NCBI RefSeq assembly: GCF_000739895.2
Contig: NZ_BBJS01000054.1
Span: forward strand, 1-44,690
DNA length: 44,690 bases
Origin: Sphingomonas paucimobilis NBRC 13935
GTDB lineage: Bacteria; Pseudomonadota; Alphaproteobacteria; Sphingomonadales; Sphingomonadaceae
Reading direction: 5' to 3'
Of this stretch, positions 35,925-44,387 are shown in pieces; the first letter of the stretch is position 1, and each line of letters starts with the position of its first letter. Under the pieces are notes generated by a model. It did no database searches, was not told where the DNA came from, and worked only from the letters and a program-made list of their open reading frames with translations. The position numbers were made by a program, and so were the translations under genes.

Positions 35925-36074
35925 CGACGATCGTCCGATTGGAAATCAGGTCGGCGGCTTATCCTTGCCTTTGCCGGGGGGAAAGCCCCATGCGCGCAGG
36001 ATCACACCTGCAATAAATCTATTTTAAGATTCACTCCCTAGGCCGTCGGTCGAATAGGCCAGGGACATGCAAGA

Positions 36075-37424
36075 ATGAAGTGGTTCAAGCAGCACACGGC
36101 GGATCTCAACACGCGTCTGGCATCGGCGCTGTTCGATCGGTCCCCCGATGCCATTCTCCTGATGTCCGGCGGTCAATATGTCGCCTGCAACGCCGCCGCC
36201 GAAACCATCTACGAACGGCCCCGGCCGCAGATCATCGGCCATAATCCCATGACCTTTTCGGCCCCGATCCAGGGAGACGGCCGCCCTGCCGAAGAGCATG
36301 TGCCCGAACGCGCGCAACAGGCGCTGCGCGAGGGCTTTGCGCGGTTCGAATGGCTGAACCTCCGCCCGAATGGTGAAACGCAGCGCTGCATCGTCATGCT
36401 GATCCCCCATCCGGTTGAAAAGCCCGACGACCTGCTGGTCATCGTGCAGCAGCTCGACGAGACGAGTCAGGTCGTGGATTCCCTGCGCCACGGACTGACC
36501 CGGGTCGCGGGTGGCGACCTGACCTATCGCATCGATACGCCCTTCCGCAGCGATTATGAGCCGCTGCGCGCCAGCTTCAACGACACGGCCGCGATGCTGC
36601 AAAGCTCGATCGCCGAGATCGACATCGCCTCGCAGCGGGTGCGCGGCGGGGCCGGCGAAATCCGTCGCGCCGCCGATGACTTGTCGATGCGCACCGAGCA
36701 GCAGGCCGCCTCGATCGAGGAAACGGCCGCGGCCGTGCAGCAGATCAACGTGACGGCCCAGCAAGCGGCGGTCAGCGGCGCCAAGGCGGCGACCGTCGCC
36801 ACCTCGGCTCAGAGCAATGCCGCCGAAAGCAGCGCCGTGGTGCAACGTGCGATCGACGCCATGGGCGGGATCGAACGGACCTCCAGCGAAATTTCCGAGA
36901 TCATCGCGGTCATCGACGGTATCGCCTTCCAAACCAATCTCCTCGCGCTCAACGCAGGGGTCGAGGCGGCACGGGCCGGCGATGCGGGCAAGGGTTTCGC
37001 GGTCGTCGCCAGTGAAGTCCGTGCGCTGGCGCAACGCTCCGCCGATGCCGCCAAGGATGTGAAGAGCCGTATCGGCGCCTCGGCCGATCAGGTGCGCGCG
37101 GGCGTCGAGCATGTCCATGCCGCCGGCACCGCGCTCGACCGCATCGCCGCGCAGGTGCGCGAGATGAGCGACCTGATCGCCGACATCGCCCATTCCGCCC
37201 AGCAACAGGCGACCGGCTTTTCGCAGATCAACCTGGCGATCGGCGACATGGATTCGATGACCCAGCAAAATGCCGCGATGGTCGAGCAAACCACCGCCGC
37301 GGCGCGCCGATTGGCCATGGAGGCCAACGGCATGGCCGATACGATCAGCCGCTTCGACCATGGCGCAGGCCATGCGACCGCTGACGACATGGCATGGACA
37401 CCCACCCGGCGCCTCGCCGCCTGA
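36075..37424 (+). CDS. Soluble PAS-domain methyl-accepting chemotaxis protein
   Basis: This 449-aa chemoreceptor has no membrane helix. Residues ~12-110 form a PAS-like sensor (LFDRSPDAILLMSGGQYVAC, AAAETIYERP). A HAMP-like segment follows (VAGGDLTYRIDTPF), then the MCP signalling hairpin with the CheA/CheW-binding tip IAFQTNLLALNAGVEAARAG and flanking Gln/Glu-rich methylation helices. It ends RRLAA, without a CheR-docking pentapeptide. It probably senses a cytoplasmic or redox signal. Its hairpin nearly matches that of the membrane chemoreceptor at 42048-43907. Confidence 0.9.
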   Translation: MKWFKQHTADLNTRLASALFDRSPDAILLMSGGQYVACNAAAETIYERPRPQIIGHNPMTFSAPIQGDGRPAEEHVPERAQQALREGFARFEWLNLRPNGETQRCIVMLIPHPVEKPDDLLVIVQQLDETSQVVDSLRHGLTRVAGGDLTYRIDTPFRSDYEPLRASFNDTAAMLQSSIAEIDIASQRVRGGAGEIRRAADDLSMRTEQQAASIEETAAAVQQINVTAQQAAVSGAKAATVATSAQSNAAESSAVVQRAIDAMGGIERTSSEISEIIAVIDGIAFQTNLLALNAGVEAARAGDAGKGFAVVASEVRALAQRSADAAKDVKSRIGASADQVRAGVEHVHAAGTALDRIAAQVREMSDLIADIAHSAQQQATGFSQINLAIGDMDSMTQQNAAMVEQTTAAARRLAMEANGMADTISRFDHGAGHATADDMAWTPTRRLAA

Positions 37425-37845
37425 CCAAGTCTGGAACCGATCAACGCTATGGCGTTCCCGCAGGGGAAGAGGGCAGACTGAAGGCCTGACGGAGAGTAGT
37501 GCCCCCGGTCGGCGCGGCAAGAGTTCCCCGTGGCCGGCGCACGGGCCATGCTTTGCAAATCCCCCTATGAGGAACGTGAAATAGCGATCCGCGCTGGAAT
37601 CAATTACAGAATAAACACAGAGTCCTCACTCCGGGGAAACATTTGATCCCGCCACACCAATGCGCTTTGCGCAATACTGACCACGCTACGACTTAGAATA
37701 TGTTTGCGACACATTCATGCCATCAGCGTGACAGTTCGGTTTCTTAATTGCGAAAAATTCGCATGACTCGGGAAGTTTGTCGTCAAATTGTCACCGCCTG
37801 CTGCAAACAGGGGCCGCATCGTCGTTTAACGGGATGCCCCTTTCG
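37425..37845 (+). promoter_or_regulatory. 420-nt AT-richer gap upstream of the pmtA-like gene
   Basis: No convincing gene is seen here. GC content falls clearly below that of the neighbours from about 37580 onward. Short perfect palindromes are present: TGCGC-TTT-GCGCA near 37661 and TGCGAA-AAA-TTCGCA near 37748. The drop in GC and the palindromes suggest a promoter/operator region for the downstream lipid genes. No clean sigma-70 pair was identified. Confidence 0.4.
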
Positions 37846-38523
37846 ATGGCAACACAGATGAGTACCGCCAGCGTCACCAAGGCCTATGATCGCTGGTCGC
37901 CGGTTTATGATCTGGTCTTCGGCCCCGTCTTCAAAAAGGGTCGCTCCGCCGCCATCGTCGCCGCCGAACGGATCGGCGGGCGGATCATCGAGGTGGGTGT
38001 CGGCACCGGCATTTCGCTGCCGCAATATTCGGCGGCCAACCGCATCGTCGGCGTCGACCTGTCCGAGCCGATGCTGGACAAGGCGCGCGAGCGGGTGAAG
38101 CGCGGCAACCTCGCCCATGTCGAGCAGATCGCATATGGCGATGCCGAAGCGCTGCAATTCGCCGACAACAGCTTCGATGTGGTCGTCGCGCAATATGTCA
38201 TCACCGCCGTCCCCAATCCGGAGCGCGCGCTGGATGAGTTCGCGCGCATCTGCCGCCCCGGCGGTGAGATCGTCATCACCACGCGCGTCGGCGCGGGCGA
38301 TGGTCTGCGCGGCACGATCGAGAAGACGCTGATGCCGATCACCAGCCGCCTGGGCTTCCGCACCGATTTCCCGTTCGAACGCTATACCGATTGGGCGGCG
38401 ACGCGCGGCGACGTGACGCTCGTCGAAAGCCGCCCCCTGCCCCCGCTCGGCCATTTCTCGTTGGTCCGCTTCGCCAAGCACCAGCCCCAGCCTGAATTTC
38501 AGCCCCAAGGACACGGCCAATGA
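37846..38523 (+). CDS. pmtA: PmtA-like phospholipid N-methyltransferase
   Basis: This 225-aa class I SAM methyltransferase resembles bacterial phosphatidylethanolamine N-methyltransferase, which methylates PE toward phosphatidylcholine. It has the N-terminal AYDRWSPVYDLVFGPVF typical of this group, motif I IIEVGVGTGISLPQY, VGVDLSEPMLDKA, and YVITAVPNPERALDEFARI. Start codons at 37834, 37846 or 37858 are possible; 37846 (MATQMS) was chosen because homologues begin similarly. It overlaps the next gene by 4 nt. An ubiquinone/menaquinone-type methyltransferase is the main alternative. Confidence 0.8.
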   Translation: MATQMSTASVTKAYDRWSPVYDLVFGPVFKKGRSAAIVAAERIGGRIIEVGVGTGISLPQYSAANRIVGVDLSEPMLDKARERVKRGNLAHVEQIAYGDAEALQFADNSFDVVVAQYVITAVPNPERALDEFARICRPGGEIVITTRVGAGDGLRGTIEKTLMPITSRLGFRTDFPFERYTDWAATRGDVTLVESRPLPPLGHFSLVRFAKHQPQPEFQPQGHGQ

Positions 38524-39149
38524 CGGGTTTTCGCGCGCAGCTCGCCGAACAGCGGTGGGACGATCATCGTTACTATCATCATAGCCTGGTCAATCAGAGC
38601 CTGCACTTCGTCAGTGCCTGTACCTTCCTGACCGCCTATGTGCTGCTGTTCATCGACCCGGCGGTCGCCAGTCTGCTCGCCTGGGGCGTGGCGATGACCA
38701 GCCGCCAGGCCGGCCACTTTTTCTTCGAGCCCAAGGGCTATGACCATGTGAACAAGGCGACGCATGAGCATAAGGAAGAGATCAAGGTCGGCTATAACCT
38801 CGCGCGTAAGTACGTGCTGATGGGCATTTGGGGCGCGATCCCGCTGGTGCTGCTGGTCCAGCCGACGCTGTTCGGGACGCTGGAATATCCGGATGGCTTC
38901 ATGGCCTATCTGCGCCATGTCGGCATCGGCTGGCTGGGTCTGGGCGTCAGCGCGATCGTCGTCCGCGTCATGCAGCTCTGGGTCCAGCGCGATCTGGAAA
39001 CCGGCCTGGTCTGGGCGACCAAGATCGTCACCGACCCGTTCAACGACTTCAAGATGTACAAGAGCGCGCCCCGCCGCCTGATGAAGGGCGAGCGGATGGA
39101 TCATCACGATGTCGATGACATGGATATCGAGGATTTGAAGGCGGCATAA
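38520..39149 (+). CDS. Mpo1-like (DUF962-like) membrane protein
   Basis: This 209-aa protein has three or four membrane segments (around LHFVSACTFLTAYVLLFI, VASLLAWGVAMTS, YVLMGIWGAIPLVLLV and LGLGVSAIVVRVM). His-rich motifs YYHHSLVNQSLHF and RQAGHFFFEPKGYDH resemble the HxxxxNxxxH and GHxxxE motifs of the Mpo1/DUF962 family. Yeast Mpo1 is an Fe-dependent dioxygenase of 2-hydroxy fatty acid alpha-oxidation in sphingoid-base breakdown. The ATG overlaps the pmtA-like stop by 4 nt, so the two are coupled. The family call is by motif memory and is tentative. Confidence 0.6.
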   Translation: MTGFRAQLAEQRWDDHRYYHHSLVNQSLHFVSACTFLTAYVLLFIDPAVASLLAWGVAMTSRQAGHFFFEPKGYDHVNKATHEHKEEIKVGYNLARKYVLMGIWGAIPLVLLVQPTLFGTLEYPDGFMAYLRHVGIGWLGLGVSAIVVRVMQLWVQRDLETGLVWATKIVTDPFNDFKMYKSAPRRLMKGERMDHHDVDDMDIEDLKAA

Positions 39150-39204
39150 CGTCCGCTTTGGACGAATGAGGGGGCGGTTGTCGAAAGGCTGCCGTTCCCT
39201 TTTT

Positions 39205-39281
39205 CGTCATTGCGAGCGGAGCGAAGCCATCCAGGGTTGGAACGCGACGCCCTGGATGGCTTCGCTCCGCTCGCAATGACG
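39205..39281. repeat. Perfect 32-bp inverted repeat (GTCATTGCGAGCG family)
   Basis: The arm at 39205-39236 is the exact reverse complement of 39250-39281, with a 13-nt loop. The core GTCATTGCGAGCGNAGCGAAG recurs near the window's left end (20-108). It lies between convergent genes, the Mpo1-like gene (stop 39149) and the aminotransferase (stop 39290), and could end or stabilise either transcript. The perfection of the arms suggests recent insertion or ongoing conversion. Confidence 0.85.
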
Positions 39282-39289
39282 GATGGGGG

Positions 39290-40969
39290 TTAGGGCCTCG
39301 CCCGCCCCAACCGCACCGCCAGCGACTCCTTCAGAATACGCCGCCGGATCGCCTTGTTCGCCGCCTTCAGATCCTGCGGCGCGTCCGGCGAGGTCCACCA
39401 CCAGCCATCGTCACGCATCTGTTGTCCCGCTGCAACGAAGCGGTCGCAAATCTCGGCGAACAGGGTGTCGTCGATGTCGAGGCTGAAGATCAGCCGTCCG
39501 GTCCCGACCCAGCTCAACGCCAGCCCTTGCGCCCGGAGATAATATTGCAGCATCCAGTTATAGGGCGAGGCGACCGAATAGAGGATGGTCCAGATCGTCT
39601 GGACATGCCCGACCGACAAGGGCAGCCCGGCTTCCGCCATCGCTGCGTTGAACATCGCGGCCCGCGAATTCCAACGCTCGTCCAGCCCGTCATACAGCGC
39701 GGCGACCTCAGGCGTCTCCAGCCGCTGAAGGAAGGCATTCATCGCCCCCATCACCATGGGGTGCGAGTTGAACGTGCCACGTGCGAAACAGATGTCGACG
39801 GGCCGGTCTTCGCGCCAGCGCTTCATCAGATGCGCCGGGCCGCACAGCACGCCGACCGGCAACCCGCCGCCCAGCGTCTTGCCATAGGTGATCAGGTCCG
39901 GCTTCACCCCGAAATATTCGGGCATCCCGCCTTTCGCCAGGCGGAAGCCCATGAACACCTCGTCGAAGATCAGGATGATACCGTTCGCGCGGCACGTCTC
40001 CGCCAGCCGGTGCAGCCAGTCGCGATAGGCGGCCATATCCGCCCCCGCCTTGCGCCCGCCATCGACCAATTGCCCGTCCGACGGGGCCGAACCATTGGGG
40101 TGCATCGCCTGAAGCGGGTTAACCAGCACGCAGGCGATGTCCTTGCGGGTGGCGAGCACCTTGAGCGTCCGCTCCGACATATCGGCCAGGGTCAGCGTAC
40201 GGTCGGCGGGGACGGGATTGCCGATGCCCGGCTGCACATCGCCCCACCAGCCATGATAGGCGCCCGCGAACCGTACAAGACGCGGCCGCTTGGTATGATA
40301 GCGCGCGAGTCGCACCGCCTGCATCACCGCCTCGGTGCCGGACATGTGGAACGACACTTCGTCCATCCCCGAAAGCGCGGTCAGGCGGCGGACATTGTCG
40401 GCGACGACCGGATGGAACGAGCCCAGCACCCCGCCCAGATCACTGACCATCGCTGCCCCCTCGGCCATGGTCTGCTTGTAGAAGTCGTTGCCGAACAGGT
40501 TGACGCCGTAAGAGCCGGTCAGGTCAATCAGCCGATTGCCATCGAGATCGATCAGGATCGGCCCCTCCGACCGCTGGTAAAAGGCTCCAGTCGCCAGCGT
40601 GGTCCGCACCTTCTCGCGAAACTGGAAGGGCACGCGATAGGCACCCGTGAATTGCAGGTCGGACAGACCCGAGCGCGTTTCCCTGGTCAACGCCAGCGTC
40701 TGGGCGAATCGCTCCGCGAACGATGCCCCCAGCCGCTCGAACCCGGCGCGGCGCTGATCCGCCACGGCATCGGGCGCGTCATCGACGCGGAAGAAGCGAT
40801 CCTCGCCATAGGTGTAGAACGGAATCTGTCCGGCAATGCGTTTGGCCATGCGGACGTGGCCGCCCAGCCCCGGATGCTTGGCGCGCGACAGGGTCAGGCG
40901 GCGATGCCCTTTCGTCAGGGCGACCGCACCGGCGGAGACGGCCAGCAGGCCAGTGAGAATCGGGTTCAT
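39290..40969 (-). CDS. Membrane-anchored class III PLP aminotransferase
   Basis: This 559-aa protein has an N-terminal hydrophobic segment (ILTGLLAVSAGAVAL) and a ~100-residue extra N-terminal region. A fold-type I class III aminotransferase domain follows: SGTEA (210-214), AYHGWW (237-242), Asp336 in FDEVFMGFR and the PLP Lys364 in TYGKTLGGGLPVG. It is close to glutamate-1-semialdehyde aminomutase but too long, and DLTGSYGVNLFGN recalls aminotransferase domains of lipopeptide synthases. The substrate is unknown; an acyl or lipid carbonyl is possible. The ATG at 40969 was chosen. It is divergent from psd with 38 nt between starts. Confidence 0.85.
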   Translation of the reverse strand: MNPILTGLLAVSAGAVALTKGHRRLTLSRAKHPGLGGHVRMAKRIAGQIPFYTYGEDRFFRVDDAPDAVADQRRAGFERLGASFAERFAQTLALTRETRSGLSDLQFTGAYRVPFQFREKVRTTLATGAFYQRSEGPILIDLDGNRLIDLTGSYGVNLFGNDFYKQTMAEGAAMVSDLGGVLGSFHPVVADNVRRLTALSGMDEVSFHMSGTEAVMQAVRLARYHTKRPRLVRFAGAYHGWWGDVQPGIGNPVPADRTLTLADMSERTLKVLATRKDIACVLVNPLQAMHPNGSAPSDGQLVDGGRKAGADMAAYRDWLHRLAETCRANGIILIFDEVFMGFRLAKGGMPEYFGVKPDLITYGKTLGGGLPVGVLCGPAHLMKRWREDRPVDICFARGTFNSHPMVMGAMNAFLQRLETPEVAALYDGLDERWNSRAAMFNAAMAEAGLPLSVGHVQTIWTILYSVASPYNWMLQYYLRAQGLALSWVGTGRLIFSLDIDDTLFAEICDRFVAAGQQMRDDGWWWTSPDAPQDLKAANKAIRRRILKESLAVRLGRARP

Positions 40970-41007
40970 GCGGCCTTTGACCGCGTACCCATGACGGAGG
41001 CATGACA

Positions 41008-41868
41008 ATGCGTGGACCCATCATGCGGTTCTTCCTGAACGAGGACATCAATTTCCTCGTCACCAACCGCCTGCCCCGCCGGTTCGCGACACAATTGATC
41101 GGCCGGATCGCGCGGATCGAACATCCGCTGGTGGCACGCCCTAGCATCGGCCTGTGGAAATTCTTTGCCGGCGTCGACCTCTCCGACGCGCGGACGACGC
41201 GGTTCAAATCCCTGCGCGACGGCTTTGTCCGCCCGTTGCGCGAGGGGGCCCGCGCGTTCGACAGCGATCCCGACACATTGGCTTCGCCCTGCGACGCACT
41301 GGTCGGCGCGCATGGCCTGATCGAGGATGATCGCCTCTATCAGATCAAGGGCTTTCCCTATCGCCTGCACGACCTGATCCCCGATCCGGCGCTGGTCGAG
41401 CGGTTCCGCGACGGATCCTTCGTCACGCTGCGGCTGACGGCAGGCATGTATCACCGCTTCCACGCACCGGCCGATATCGCGATCGAGGGCGTGACCTATA
41501 TCTCGGGCGACTGCTGGAACGTGAACCCGATCGCGCTGAAGCGGGTCGAACGCCTCTTCTGCCGCAACGAACGCGCGGTGATCGAGGCGCGGACGCTGAT
41601 TGCGGGCCAGCCGCTGTTGATCGTGCCGGTGGCAGCGATCCTGGTGGCGAGCATCCGGCTCCACTGCCTCGACACCGAGCGGACGCTGCGCGAACGCGGC
41701 CCGGGCCGCACCCCCTGCACCGCACGCGTCGCCAAGGGCGAGGAGATGGGCTGGTTCGAACATGGCTCGACCATCATCCTCTTCCTGCCCAAGGGGATGC
41801 GCCTGGCCGATCACCTGACCGAGGGACAGGCGATCCGGGCCGGCGATGTGATCGGACGGCCGCAGTAA
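41008..41868 (+). CDS. psd: Phosphatidylserine decarboxylase proenzyme
   Basis: Psd (286 aa) makes phosphatidylethanolamine from phosphatidylserine at the inner membrane. The self-cleavage site that gives the pyruvoyl group is HGST at 252-255, a variant of LGST. Supporting catalytic residues are Asp96 (SPCD) and the His pair in YHRFHAPAD near 149-152; GEEMGWFEHGST is the classic context. GGAGG lies 7 nt before ATG 41008; an ATG at 41002 is too close to it. Its product is the substrate of the PmtA-like enzyme encoded 3 kb upstream. Confidence 0.95.
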   Translation: MRGPIMRFFLNEDINFLVTNRLPRRFATQLIGRIARIEHPLVARPSIGLWKFFAGVDLSDARTTRFKSLRDGFVRPLREGARAFDSDPDTLASPCDALVGAHGLIEDDRLYQIKGFPYRLHDLIPDPALVERFRDGSFVTLRLTAGMYHRFHAPADIAIEGVTYISGDCWNVNPIALKRVERLFCRNERAVIEARTLIAGQPLLIVPVAAILVASIRLHCLDTERTLRERGPGRTPCTARVAKGEEMGWFEHGSTIILFLPKGMRLADHLTEGQAIRAGDVIGRPQ

Positions 41869-41884
41869 ACGCCACCCTGGCGTT
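41868..41884 (+). terminator. Short hairpin at the psd stop
   Basis: AACGCCA (41868-41874) pairs with TGGCGTT (41878-41884) over a CCC loop, starting at the last base of the stop codon. The tail TCGAAAA is not T-rich, so termination is uncertain. The remaining gap to the convergent chemoreceptor gene (stop 42048) contains no gene. Confidence 0.3.
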
Positions 41885-42047
41885 CGAAAACCTTGGACGC
41901 GCGGCGACGGAGTGGATTTAACCCTGAAACCCTGGCGGCGGCCCAAGACGTGATGAAGGGGTGCCGCCGATCGACAAGGGCTTTGCCCTCGCCACCCGTG
42001 ACACCCCTCCACCGCCGCTTTTCAGCGGCCCCCTCCAAGAGTGGACG

Positions 42048-43907
42048 TCAGAACTCCGACCAATCCCCATTGTCGATCGCGACGGCCGCATTGGAAGCCC
42101 GCGCGACACGCGGCGCCGCCGCGATCCGGGGGCTCGCCTGGGCCACGCGGGCCTGCAACTGATGGACCGGAGAGGCCGCGCGCGGGCTCGATGCCGGACG
42201 ATCGGACAGACGGAAGCGAGCGACCTGGCGGGTCATATTGTCGGTTTCCTCGGACAGGCTGCGCGCCGCCGCCGTCGCTTCTTCGACCATGGCCGCATTC
42301 TGCTGGGTCACGCCGTCCATTTCGGACACGGCGGTGTTGACCTGCTGAAGACCCGTTGCCTGCTGCGCCGCGGCCGAGGCGATGTCGGAGACCAGCATGT
42401 TGATCTCCCCGATCCGGCCAGTGATGCGGGTCAGCGCGGCGCCGGCCTGCGCCACCAGTTCCACCCCGGCATCGACCTGCTCGGTCGAGGCGTTGATCTT
42501 GGCCTTCACATCCTTGGCGGCATCGGCCGAGCGCTGCGCCAGGGCGCGCACTTCGGAGGCGACGACGGCAAAGCCCTTGCCCGCATCGCCCGCGCGGGCC
42601 GCCTCGACCCCGGCATTCAGCGCCAGAAGGTTGGTCTGGAACGCGATGCCGTCGATCACCGCGATGATCTCGCTGATTTCGCTCGACGACCGCTCGATCC
42701 CGTTCATGGCCTCGACCGCGCGACGGACCACGTCGGAGGATTGTTCGGCGTCGCTGCGCGTGGTGGTGACGACCTCATTGGCACGCTTGGCGTTGTTGGC
42801 GGTCTCGTTCACCGTTTCGGTGATCTCATGCATCGCCGCTGCCGTTTCCTCCAAGCTGGCCGCCTGCTGCTCGGTACGGCGCGATAGATCGTCGGAGGCC
42901 TGGCGGATATCGCTCGCGCCGTTGCCGATCCCCTGCGCGCTGGTCGAGACGGTCGATAGCGTGGCCGAAACCGAGTCCATCGCCTTGTTGAAGTCATACT
43001 TCAACTTTTCGAACGGCCCGGTCAGTTCGGCCTCGATCCGCATGGTCAGGTCACCCTGCGCCAGCGCGTCCAGCCCGTTGCCGATGCTGTCAACGATCAG
43101 CCGCGTCTGCTCCGCCTTGGCCCGCTCGGCACCGGCTAGCTGATCGCGGAACGCCACCATCGCCTCGGCCAGTTGCCCGACTTCGTCGCGACGCGGCTCC
43201 ACCGCGACCTGAGCATCCAAATCCCCCCCGGCAAGTCGCCGCATCGCCGCCGTCATCGACGCCAGCGGATTGGCGATGCCCCGGATCAGCGACATCAACA
43301 GAAAGCCGGTCAGTGCGAGGACGGCAAGCGACAGCACGAGGGAGGCATTGCGCGACCAGATATAGGTCCTCGCCGCTTCCGCCATCTCCTGATCCATCAA
43401 CTGCACTTGGGTGCCCTGCATCGAGGAAATGGCACTATTGGCACGATCGAACGCCGCCTTGTTGGCGCGATAATGAAGCGTTGCGTCGCGGGTCAGTCCT
43501 TGCCCCGCCAGTTCGAGAGTCTGTCGGGACGCCGTGGCAAACGGGCTCCAATAGGCCTTGAACGTGCGGAATTGCTCGATGGCAGTGGGCGAGGTCAAGT
43601 TTCGGTCGAGATAATCCGTATTCTTGGCAATGACGGCTGCGCGTGCCTGAACATCTTGATAAGCGGCCAGGCGCTGGTCGGAATCCTCGGCCAGAATCGC
43701 CATGACTTCGGACGCACGATAATGGGCGGACGCGGTATTGATATTGGCGATGGCGACGATCTTTTCGCGACGGCTTCGCCCCAGCGTTTCTGCCGTTGCG
43801 TTAAGACGCGATTGACTTATGATTGACAAGACCATCATAATAATCAGCGCGGCCGACAGGACGCCAAACGCCAGGAATAACTTTCTACTGATCCGCAGAT
43901 TCTTCAT
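42048..43907 (-). CDS. Transmembrane methyl-accepting chemotaxis protein with docking pentapeptide
   Basis: This 619-aa chemoreceptor has TM1 at about residues 9-31 (LFLAFGVLSAALIIMMVLSI), a periplasmic four-helix-bundle sensor to about 185, and TM2 (LVLSLAVLALTGFLLMSLI). A HAMP domain follows (IANPLASMTAAMRRLAGGDL), then a signalling hairpin with the conserved tip FQTNLLALNAGVEAARAG. It ends DWSEF, matching the W-x-x-F pattern of the CheR/CheB docking pentapeptide. The ligand is unknown. It can be methylated and should be the docking partner for receptors lacking the tail, such as that at 36075-37424. Confidence 0.92.
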   Translation of the reverse strand: MKNLRISRKLFLAFGVLSAALIIMMVLSIISQSRLNATAETLGRSRREKIVAIANINTASAHYRASEVMAILAEDSDQRLAAYQDVQARAAVIAKNTDYLDRNLTSPTAIEQFRTFKAYWSPFATASRQTLELAGQGLTRDATLHYRANKAAFDRANSAISSMQGTQVQLMDQEMAEAARTYIWSRNASLVLSLAVLALTGFLLMSLIRGIANPLASMTAAMRRLAGGDLDAQVAVEPRRDEVGQLAEAMVAFRDQLAGAERAKAEQTRLIVDSIGNGLDALAQGDLTMRIEAELTGPFEKLKYDFNKAMDSVSATLSTVSTSAQGIGNGASDIRQASDDLSRRTEQQAASLEETAAAMHEITETVNETANNAKRANEVVTTTRSDAEQSSDVVRRAVEAMNGIERSSSEISEIIAVIDGIAFQTNLLALNAGVEAARAGDAGKGFAVVASEVRALAQRSADAAKDVKAKINASTEQVDAGVELVAQAGAALTRITGRIGEINMLVSDIASAAAQQATGLQQVNTAVSEMDGVTQQNAAMVEEATAAARSLSEETDNMTRQVARFRLSDRPASSPRAASPVHQLQARVAQASPRIAAAPRVARASNAAVAIDNGDWSEF

Positions 43908-44042
43908 GCCCCATCCCCTCCAGACCGGTCACTTTACACGACAGATATTGAGGAGTGGTTAGCCGCCTTCCGATTCTTGGGTGTTCGGAGCGCTCACGGG
44001 TCCTGCTTGGCGCGCTATAACCGCCACCACAAGAAGTCGCAG

Positions 44043-44387
44043 ATGCCTGTCAAGGATTTGAACAGCGGCCGCCGTCAAAGCGAAGCCACGCGCCGCCTCG
44101 CGCATATCATCGAGCAGGAGGTGCCCCAGCGCATATCGGACTGGCGCAACCGCCGCCGGCCCGATGACGACGAACCGCTACCCGCAACGCCGCCACGTGG
44201 CCCCAAGCCCAGCCCTTTGGGCAACCGTGCTGGTGTTGGGGGCTGCGTGCTCTGCGGCAGTCACCGATGGGAAGCGATCTATCTGCCAATAGCCTCTTCG
44301 AGCCGACAGCAGCATGAGACTTTCGGATGCCAGCACGCACGCAGGACCAGGGCTCTCGGAAGCAGTGCATGGGCGTGTTGTGCTTGA
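44043..44387 (+). CDS. Small hypothetical protein, possibly broken
   Basis: An ORF from ATG 44043 gives 114 aa. The first ~58 residues look protein-like: charged, helical (ATRRLAHIIEQEVPQRISDW), then a Pro-rich PATPPRGPKPSPL stretch. Beyond about 44220 composition changes and no longer looks coding, as if the frame had been joined to unrelated sequence. I do not recognise a family with confidence. It may be the remnant of an accessory-element gene. Confidence 0.3.
   Translation: MPVKDLNSGRRQSEATRRLAHIIEQEVPQRISDWRNRRRPDDDEPLPATPPRGPKPSPLGNRAGVGGCVLCGSHRWEAIYLPIASSSRQQHETFGCQHARRTRALGSSAWACCA

Noticed and set aside
37571..37595. EcfG-type general stress promoter (GGAAC with a CGTT -10)
   Set aside because: GGAAC is present but the -10 at the right spacing reads CGCT, not CGTT, and no gene starts nearby.
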